Shown one piece after another: positions 1 through 5,069 of a stretch of DNA of 6,648 nucleotides (positions are counted from its first letter, which is position 1; every line of letters begins with the position of its first letter). The notes below the pieces were generated by a model, which was given only the letters and a program-made list of their open reading frames with translations, had not been told where the DNA came from and searched no databases. The DNA comes from Kiritimatiellia bacterium. GTDB lineage: Bacteria; Verrucomicrobiota; Kiritimatiellia; RFP12; DVOR01. The position numbers and the translations under genes are program-made. The stretch lies in NCBI GenBank assembly GCA_017548245.1, contig JAFYMU010000074.1, positions 1 to 6,648 on the forward strand, read 5' to 3'.

Positions 1-803
1 CGTTTGGCAATGCGGCACGGCACCTTTGCTTCGGGGATGCGGCACATGCGGGCGACTTGACGAACGATGAAGGCGTTGGCTTGATGCAAGAGCAAAAGGT
101 CCAACGATTCGGGCGTCAAGCCGGCGGCTTTCATGACGCGCAAGATTTGTTCGGGCACCTGCGTAATGGTGAAGTTGAAGACCTCGGTGCCCGACATGGC
201 AAAGGGTTTGCCATGCGGAATGGTGATGGCATCGGAGGAGGTGAGGCCTGATTCCAACTGCCATGGGTCCGCACCTTCGCGTCCAATGACGGCGGCAAAG
301 CCTGCATCGCCAAAGAGCATCGCGGTGGCAATGTCCTCGGTGTCCACGCAACGCGTCAGCGTATCGCCACCCAAAATCAAGACATTCTGAATGGTTGGCG
401 AGGCCAAAAGGTGGGCCGCCGTCTGCAACCCCGTTAAGAATCCGGCGCATCCTTGGTTGATATCCAAGGCCAAGAGATTGGTGGGCAAACCCAGACGTGC
501 TTGCAAGCGTGCCGAGGTGGCGGGGGCAATGGCGTCGGGGGTTTGGGAGATAAAGAGGAGGACGCTCACCTCTTCGCGGCGAATGGTGCCCGCGGCAAAG
601 AGTTTTTCCGCGGCGGCAACGGCTAAGTCCGAGGTGTTTTGCGTGGGGGCGGCCACGTGAACGGTGTCAATGCCGACGACGGTGCGGAAGCGTTCCACCT
701 TATCTGCGCCGAAACGATCATAAAAGGCCTCCAACGGAAGGGTTCGCTCAGGAACCGCACAGGCGAGGGCTCGGATGGAAAGACCTTGGAAGCAATCAGC
801 CAC
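1..803 (-). CDS. KAS III (FabH-like) 3-oxoacyl-ACP synthase, 3' end cut by window edge
   Basis: This is a thiolase-fold condensing enzyme of the KAS III family, which normally joins an acyl-CoA or acyl-ACP to a carrier-bound acyl group. The open frame runs from a GTG at 803 to the window edge, giving 267 visible residues with no stop. The nucleophilic Cys sits in DINQGCAGF (Cys119), and the catalytic His in LLLHQAN (His240). The third catalytic residue, Asn, is expected about 30 residues further on and lies outside the window. FGDAGFAAVIG (about residues 164-174) matches the usual glycine-rich FGDGAGAVVLG segment. An in-frame TGA lies 21 bases upstream of the GTG, and a GGAGG stands 6 bases before it, so this start is secure. 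The gene overlaps the acyl carrier protein gene by 8 bases. The neighbouring FkbH-like and carrier protein genes suggest a specialised rather than housekeeping fatty-acid role. The family is clear; the substrate is unknown. Confidence 0.9.
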   Translation of the reverse strand, partial: MADCFQGLSIRALACAVPERTLPLEAFYDRFGADKVERFRTVVGIDTVHVAAPTQNTSDLAVAAAEKLFAAGTIRREEVSVLLFISQTPDAIAPATSARLQARLGLPTNLLALDINQGCAGFLTGLQTAAHLLASPTIQNVLILGGDTLTRCVDTEDIATAMLFGDAGFAAVIGREGADPWQLESGLTSSDAITIPHGKPFAMSGTEVFNFTITQVPEQILRVMKAAGLTPESLDLLLLHQANAFIVRQVARMCRIPEAKVPCRIAK

Positions 804-1023
804 GGGGCGCCTCCAATGCGTTCATGAGGTCGCCAATCGTCTTCATCTGCACCATCTGCGTGGAGGTGAAGGCGGTGTTGAAGTGGCGCTCAATGGTGAG
901 CAAGAGGGCCAAATGAGCCACGGAGTCCCAACCCGGCACATCGGCAAAGGCCGTCGCGGGGGTGAATTCAGGCATGGGCTGCTGCAGCACATCGGCAAAG
1001 AGGTTACGCAAGGTCTCGATCAT
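796..1023 (-). CDS. Free-standing acyl carrier protein (PP-binding)
   Basis: A 75-residue acyl carrier protein, the normal length for a discrete carrier. The phosphopantetheine attachment site is Ser34 in GWDSVAHLAL, where the usual DSL reads DSV. The GWDS(L/V)AH form is the one I associate with FkbH-partnered and polyketide-type carriers more than with housekeeping AcpP. The ATG at 1023 overlaps the FkbH-like gene's stop as ATGA. A longer reading from a TTG at 1062 would add 13 residues (MRSHLCSTRNPLA) that merely read through the FkbH-like gene in another frame, so I reject it. I see no good Shine-Dalgarno sequence, so translation probably depends on ribosomes finishing the upstream gene. 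The likely role is to carry a glyceryl group loaded by the FkbH-like protein and present it to the adjacent KAS III; this is inferred from gene order and family knowledge. It needs a phosphopantetheinyl transferase encoded elsewhere. Confidence 0.88.
   Translation of the reverse strand: MIETLRNLFADVLQQPMPEFTPATAFADVPGWDSVAHLALLLTIERHFNTAFTSTQMVQMKTIGDLMNALEAPRG
810..814 (-). promoter_or_regulatory. Shine-Dalgarno site of the KAS III gene
   Basis: GGAGG on the minus strand lies 6 bases before the GTG at 803-801. It falls inside the last codons of the acyl carrier protein gene. It decides the ketosynthase start, since no ATG is available nearby and the frame is closed by a TGA just upstream. 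Confidence 0.75.
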
Positions 1024-2486
1024 GGCAAGGGGATTCCGTGTTGAGCATAGATGGCTTCGCAAAGGCTATTGCGGTCGGTCGCGCGATAGGCACCACGAAT
1101 GGGGGCGACACCTTTCAAATGATTGAGAATGAGGGTCTCAACATCGCGATTGAAGACGCGGCAACTCATGACCCACGTCTCAATGACATTCTCTTCCAAG
1201 ACGACCACGCTAATGGTGCCGAGGTTGCCATACTTATCGCGGAGGGAGTAGACCCAACCCGTGCGCTGGGCCAATTCGGCGGCGGTGTGACGGGTGCCGC
1301 GCATGTTAAAACGGTTGCAGCGTTGGGTCAACTGTGCGGCGCGTTCACAGTTGTCGGGGCCGAGGGGTTCGGCCGTCAAGACCTGTTCCAACGAGGCGAT
1401 GTAGTCCGAACGTGACAACGACTGTGCGGCGGTTTCACGTAAAGCCTCAGCCTTAAAGGTTTGGGCACGCTGACAGTCATCGGCCGTAATACGCGGGGTC
1501 TCAAAGAGATTGGCGGCGGCCAAGAAGGGTGTTCGGCACGCTGGATCGTCAGGAATCTCGGGTACGCAGACTTGGGGGAGCGCCGCACGAACCTGTTCGC
1601 GCTGTTCCAAACGGTCGTCAATGAAGACGAGCGCATCGAGATTGACGTGGAGCTGGGCCGCAATGCGTTTTAACATCTCGGGCTTGGGATCCCAATTGAT
1701 TTCGCAAGCTTGGAAATCCTCAAGGGTAAAGCCGAGGTCTGCTTTGGCGAACTGCGCCGCGACGGGTTCGCGGTCGTTGTGCGAGGCGATGGCGAGCAAG
1801 ATACCACGCGAGGCCAAGGCGCGTAACCATTGACGATAGGTCTTGAAGCCTGGCGCATCGGGATTCACCGCATCGGCACCCGCTTCACCCATGATGCCAC
1901 CCCAAAAGGTGTTGTCCAAGTCGGTGACTAAGACCTTGCGCAGGGTGCCGCGTAAGGCGCCAATAAGCGACAGCGTGGCGGTGGCCATCGCGGGATAGGT
2001 TTGGGGCGTCAAGGCGAGGGCCGCGGTTTCCCAAAGACGGGGATCAAATGTATTGGCGCGGCCACGTTGGCTCTGCAGCCAATCCAAGTCAATGAGGTGG
2101 AGATTGTGACGCTGCTCGGCGAGTTCGGCAAGGTGGAGATTGAACCGCAAGATGCGTTTACGCAGGCTGCCTTCTTGGGTGAGGGCACAACTGCCATAGG
2201 CGCCATCATCGCGCGAGACCATCGTATAGGCGATGAAGGTGTAGGGGAGCGCCAAGATGGGCTCAAGGGGTTCGGTCGGCGCATCGGTCAAGGCTTCGGC
2301 GCAACGCCAGAGGAGCACGACATCGGGTTGGAATTCGGCCAATTCGGCTTGCACCGCCAAGGGGGAGGTGAAGGCGTAGGGGCGAATCTCGCAGTGATCC
2401 GTCAATGACGTTGCCTGCGCCTGCAATGCTCGAACGAGGAATTGCGGTGCGCTATCAGCGAAGAGGGCAATGCGCAACGGTGTCAT
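1020..2486 (-). CDS. FkbH-like HAD-IIIC protein, probable glyceryl-ACP synthase
   Basis: A 488-residue protein of the FkbH-like HAD-IIIC family. Residues 1 to about 180 form an N-terminal region with a Rossmann-like opening (LRIALFADSAP). The HAD core follows: motif I DLDNTFWGG (Asp189, Asp191), motif II IASHND (Ser235), motif III Lys268 in NWDPKPE, and motif IV FIDDR (Asp290, Asp291). The C-terminal part carries the family signature LTQRCNRFN (386-394) and WVMSCRVFNRDVE (438-450), in a GNAT-like region. Characterised relatives take the glyceryl-phosphate unit of 1,3-bisphosphoglycerate, remove the phosphate and load glycerate onto a carrier protein. Cys442 in the conserved MSCRV stretch could be an acyl-holding residue, but that is my guess. 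The ATG at 2486 forms an ATGA overlap with the glycosyltransferase stop; an alternative TTG at 2519 would overlap that gene by 37 bases and is unlikely. The following gene is the expected carrier partner. All HAD catalytic positions appear intact. Confidence is high for the family and moderate for the glyceryl substrate. Confidence 0.87.
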   Translation of the reverse strand: MTPLRIALFADSAPQFLVRALQAQATSLTDHCEIRPYAFTSPLAVQAELAEFQPDVVLLWRCAEALTDAPTEPLEPILALPYTFIAYTMVSRDDGAYGSCALTQEGSLRKRILRFNLHLAELAEQRHNLHLIDLDWLQSQRGRANTFDPRLWETAALALTPQTYPAMATATLSLIGALRGTLRKVLVTDLDNTFWGGIMGEAGADAVNPDAPGFKTYRQWLRALASRGILLAIASHNDREPVAAQFAKADLGFTLEDFQACEINWDPKPEMLKRIAAQLHVNLDALVFIDDRLEQREQVRAALPQVCVPEIPDDPACRTPFLAAANLFETPRITADDCQRAQTFKAEALRETAAQSLSRSDYIASLEQVLTAEPLGPDNCERAAQLTQRCNRFNMRGTRHTAAELAQRTGWVYSLRDKYGNLGTISVVVLEENVIETWVMSCRVFNRDVETLILNHLKGVAPIRGAYRATDRNSLCEAIYAQHGIPLP

Positions 2487-3631
2487 GCTTGGGGCTCTAA
2501 GAGAATAAAGGTATAGCAACTGCGTAAGGCGGCAATCGCGGCGGCAGGATTGCGTTCGCGCGCGATCGTTTCCACCACAGCTTGGGCGTGTTCAATGCAT
2601 CGCGTGGGCGACTGCACATAACGTTGGACCGCTTCCACCAACTGTACCACGTCGGCATTAATCAACGAAGCGTTTTGATGGTTGAGCAAGGCCGTGTAGG
2701 CTGGGCAACGGGTGGCGAGGATGGCGCGTCCCGAGGCCATGATGTCCAAGAGTAAAGGCGGCGTCACGGCGCCCGAAGCGACGGGCAGAAAGACGAGATC
2801 TGCGTTCGTAATCGTATCGGTGAAGTCGGTGACATCGCTAGGACGCGGACGGAAGGTGAAGCGAATCGAATCGTGCGGGAAGCGGCGCAACAAGCGCACG
2901 CGGAACTGTTCTGCCGCCGCTGGCGAACCGCCCACGAAGGTGATGTAGACGTTGGGGATGCGCAGAATCTGGGGCAAGGCATCGCGCAACAACGCCAAAT
3001 CCTGAAAACGGTCGGTGTAGGAGAAGGCGGTGATGTGGAAGGATTGCGCGGCGGTGTTGTAACGTGCTTGCGGCAAGGGCAATGGCGTTAGCGCGGGCAG
3101 GGGCAGGGATTGAATGGAGGCAATCTTGCCATAGAGACCCGAGGCACGCAGTTGGGGCACGGTGTAAGGCGTGTCGGTGAGCACTAAGCTAACCGATTGG
3201 CGGAACTTGGCACTGCGCCAACGCGCCCACTTTACCAAGTCATACCCCGATGCACTGCGCCATTCAAAGACAAAGCGCGTGCCAAAGAGCCATGCGATAA
3301 GGCCGCCCACGCGAATTGCACGGTCCGAACAGTGCACGATGTCGTAACGGTGTTGCAGCGAGAGTCGCACCGCGGTGAGCGCCATCACAAAGGTGGCCCA
3401 CGCTCGGCGGAAGCCAAAACCGTAGGGCGTGAGGGTGCGGGTGAAGGGCACACGCGAGGTGACATAGATGCGCTCTGCCAATCCCTCTGGCCACGGATCG
3501 CCGCCTGGTAGGGTCAATAGGTCGGGCTTGAATCCCGCTTCACGTAACAACGCCAACATCTGAAAGGTTCGCCGTGCATGCGGACTGTCGGCGCGTAACG
3601 CTTGAGAATAGAGATAGAGCACTCTTGCCAT
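2483..3631 (-). CDS. GT4-like glycosyltransferase (GT-B fold)
   Basis: A 382-residue cytoplasmic or membrane-associated sugar transferase that most resembles GT4. The N-terminal half opens with a Rossmann strand (MARVLYLYSQ) followed by the helix of a GT-B acceptor domain (PHARRTFQMLALL), and has the typical YDIVHCSDRAI segment (96-106). The C-terminal nucleotide-sugar domain has the FVGG loop (232-235) and the ADLVFLPVASGAVTPPLLLD segment followed by IMASGRAILATR (277-308). In that segment the usual E-x7-E acid pair seems reduced: Asp296 stands for the second Glu, and Ala288 lies where the first is expected. No signal peptide is evident; stretches near 80-90 and 108-121 are hydrophobic but not clear membrane spans. 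The start ATG is 9 bases after the thrB stop and lacks an obvious Shine-Dalgarno sequence. The gene overlaps the FkbH-like gene by 4 bases, so its acceptor may be linked to that pathway. Donor and acceptor cannot be told. Confidence 0.82.
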   Translation of the reverse strand: MARVLYLYSQALRADSPHARRTFQMLALLREAGFKPDLLTLPGGDPWPEGLAERIYVTSRVPFTRTLTPYGFGFRRAWATFVMALTAVRLSLQHRYDIVHCSDRAIRVGGLIAWLFGTRFVFEWRSASGYDLVKWARWRSAKFRQSVSLVLTDTPYTVPQLRASGLYGKIASIQSLPLPALTPLPLPQARYNTAAQSFHITAFSYTDRFQDLALLRDALPQILRIPNVYITFVGGSPAAAEQFRVRLLRRFPHDSIRFTFRPRPSDVTDFTDTITNADLVFLPVASGAVTPPLLLDIMASGRAILATRCPAYTALLNHQNASLINADVVQLVEAVQRYVQSPTRCIEHAQAVVETIARERNPAAAIAALRSCYTFILLEPQA

Positions 3632-3640
3632 GGCGGTGAA

Positions 3641-4543
3641 TTAAGCGAGTAAACGTAAGTGGGCGCCTTGACGTTGCAAGTGCATCTTGCGAACAGTCCA
3701 GGTCAAGTTGAGTTGTTCGGTGAAGCGGTTCATCTGCTTCAGGAAGGCATCGTCATCGTCAATGACAACCGCGACAATGGTCGGGCCTGCACCAGAGATG
3801 TAAACGGCAACGGCGTCGGTCTGTTCCATCGCGTAACGCATCACCTCGTCACCCTGCGGGATGAGTTGCAAACGGTACTCTTGGTGGATGCGGTCCTTGC
3901 ACCCGGCGCGGATGAGACGCGGATCGGCACGTTCCAACCCTTCCACCAAGATTGGCACACGCGAGAGGTTGTAGATACAATCGGTGAGCGAATAGGTCTT
4001 GGGCAAGGCGGCACGAGCAGCCTCGGTCGGCACGCGCACATCGGGCATGATCGCGTAGAAACTCACGCGGTCGCTGATGGGATAACGGTGCCAGTAAACC
4101 AAGCCATCTTCCACAATAGCGGCCACAAAGCCACCCAAAATCGCAGGGGCAACGTTATCGGGGTGGCCTTCAATCTGTGTGGCAGTGCGCAAGATTTGTT
4201 CGGTATCCATGGCGAGATTGCCGAGGGCATTGGCGGCCATCACACCCGCCACGATACAGGTCGAGCTCGAACCCAAACCCGAACAGACGGGCAGGTCGGT
4301 ATCAAAGGTGATCTTGAGATTTGGAGCCAAACGGCCATGTTGTGCCAAGACTTGCGTCAAGGTGGTGTACAACAAGTTATTTTCGGGCTTGGCAAACTCG
4401 GGCAAGCAACCCTCAATCTGCAAACGTTCGGGGCAATCGGTGTCGAACGTAAAGCGATTGTACATATCAAAAGCGAGTCCCATCACGTCAAAGCCAGGGC
4501 CAACATTAGCGCTTGTCGCGGGAACGGAAATTCTAAATTTCAT
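3641..4543 (-). CDS. thrB: Homoserine kinase ThrB (GHMP kinase family)
   Basis: A complete 300-residue GHMP kinase that phosphorylates homoserine with ATP, the step before threonine synthase, in the cytoplasm. The ThrB opening VPATSANVGPGFDVMGLA (residues 7-24) is present. The ATP-binding loop reads PVCSGLGSSSTC (85-96), the diagnostic EGHPDNVAPAILGG spans 125-138, and the C-terminal GHMP motif is ISGAGPTIVAVV (249-260). Length fits the family. The ATG at 4543 is preceded by AAGGA at 6 bases and by an in-frame TAA 21 bases upstream of the ATG, which fixes the start. It is the first gene after the promoter at 4569-4577 and is followed 9 bases later by the glycosyltransferase. No other threonine gene (hom, thrC) is seen here, and no leader peptide or attenuator fits in the short upstream region. 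A related GHMP kinase for another substrate is possible but the signature is ThrB-like throughout. Confidence 0.94.
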   Translation of the reverse strand: MKFRISVPATSANVGPGFDVMGLAFDMYNRFTFDTDCPERLQIEGCLPEFAKPENNLLYTTLTQVLAQHGRLAPNLKITFDTDLPVCSGLGSSSTCIVAGVMAANALGNLAMDTEQILRTATQIEGHPDNVAPAILGGFVAAIVEDGLVYWHRYPISDRVSFYAIMPDVRVPTEAARAALPKTYSLTDCIYNLSRVPILVEGLERADPRLIRAGCKDRIHQEYRLQLIPQGDEVMRYAMEQTDAVAVYISGAGPTIVAVVIDDDDAFLKQMNRFTEQLNLTWTVRKMHLQRQGAHLRLLA

Positions 4544-4549
4544 TCGGTG

Positions 4550-4554
4550 TCCTT
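4550..4554 (-). promoter_or_regulatory. Shine-Dalgarno site of thrB
   Basis: AAGGA on the minus strand ends 6 bases before the thrB ATG (4543-4541). With the in-frame TAA upstream it supports that start. Confidence 0.7.
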
Positions 4555-4568
4555 GTGTTTACAAAGGC

Positions 4569-4577
4569 ATTATAACA
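4569..4577 (-). promoter_or_regulatory. Extended -10 promoter for the thrB operon
   Basis: The minus strand reads TGTTATAAT, a consensus TATAAT (4574-4569) with the TGn extension of an extended -10 element. A start point near 4561-4562 would give a leader of about 18 bases before the thrB ATG. I see no good -35 hexamer at 16-18 base spacing (the region reads CGCCAT or similar), which is tolerable for an extended -10 promoter. It lies in the only real intergenic gap, between trmL and thrB. It implies that thrB and the four genes behind it can be transcribed apart from the AsmA-like/trmL pair. Confidence 0.6.
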
Positions 4578-4617
4578 GATTTAATGCGGAGATGGCGGCG
4601 TCACACCTGCAAAAGGG

Positions 4618-5067
4618 TTAGGCATGAAAGCGACGATAGGCCTCGTAGGCGGCAATCGAAACGGCGTTGGCGAGGTTGATCGAACGCGCATGGTGCCCGG
4701 GCATTGGGATAATCGCGAGCTGCTCCTCATAACGTTCGTAATAACCCTTGGGGAGGCCGGCCGATTCGCAACCAAAGATGAGCGCGCCCTTCGGCGAGAA
4801 TTCGGCTTCGTACAGGGTACGCGGAGCCTTCGTGCTCAAGAAGGTGAGTGTTTCGGGTTGACACGCTTCAAGATAGGCCTCAAAGCTATCGTGCAGGGTC
4901 AGGCGAAGGTGTTGCCAATAGTCGAGCCCCGCGCGACGAATATTTTTTTCATCCAGGGTGAATCCCATCGGGCGAATGATATGGAGCGGCCAGTCAAGGC
5001 CAACGCACAGGCGGCCAATGGCACCTGTATTGTGAGGGATTTCAGGATGGAGGAGGACGATGTCCAT
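4618..5067 (-). CDS. trmL: tRNA (cytidine/uridine-34 2'-O)-methyltransferase TrmL (SPOUT)
   Basis: A 149-residue SPOUT methyltransferase, close in length to E. coli TrmL (157). TrmL 2'-O-methylates the wobble base of leucine tRNAs using S-adenosylmethionine. Family marks are clear: PEIPHNTGAIGRLC (8-21), IIRPMGFTLDEKNIRRAGLDYW (30-51), the FGCESAGLP loop (98-106), and the knot-forming stretch from IPMPGHHARSINLANAV (120-136) to YEA (141-143). The loop has Cys where E. coli has Pro. The ATG at 5067 has AAGGA at 6 bases, and the gene begins 2 bases after the AsmA-like stop, so the two are probably cotranscribed. The Shine-Dalgarno sequence lies within the last two sense codons of the upstream gene. 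I see no hairpin terminator after it, so read-through into thrB is possible. Nothing ties it functionally to its neighbours. Confidence 0.93.
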   Translation of the reverse strand: MDIVLLHPEIPHNTGAIGRLCVGLDWPLHIIRPMGFTLDEKNIRRAGLDYWQHLRLTLHDSFEAYLEACQPETLTFLSTKAPRTLYEAEFSPKGALIFGCESAGLPKGYYERYEEQLAIIPMPGHHARSINLANAVSIAAYEAYRRFHA

Positions 5068-5069
5068 AG

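Noticed and set aside
1024..1062. Longer N-terminus for the acyl carrier protein from a TTG at 1062
   Set aside because: The extra 13 residues overlap the FkbH-like gene, while the ATG at 1023 gives a normal carrier length and an ATGA junction.
2001..2408. A plus-strand frame of 135 codons, with another at 1038-1415 (125 codons)
   Set aside because: Both lie inside the FkbH-like gene, have no recognisable domain and sit opposite conserved catalytic motifs.
2487..2519. Longer N-terminus for the FkbH-like protein from a TTG at 2519
   Set aside because: It would overlap the glycosyltransferase by 37 bases; the ATG at 2486 gives a natural start (MTPLRIALF) and a 4-base overlap.
4580..4617. A transcription terminator after trmL
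   Set aside because: Only a weak short pairing (GGTG with CGCC around a 3-base loop) is found, with no following run of T, so it is not a credible terminator.
3659..4621. A 320-codon open frame on the plus strand opposite thrB
   Set aside because: It mirrors thrB almost exactly and has no family motif. Long antisense frames arise here because TTA, CTA and TCA codons are scarce in the real genes.
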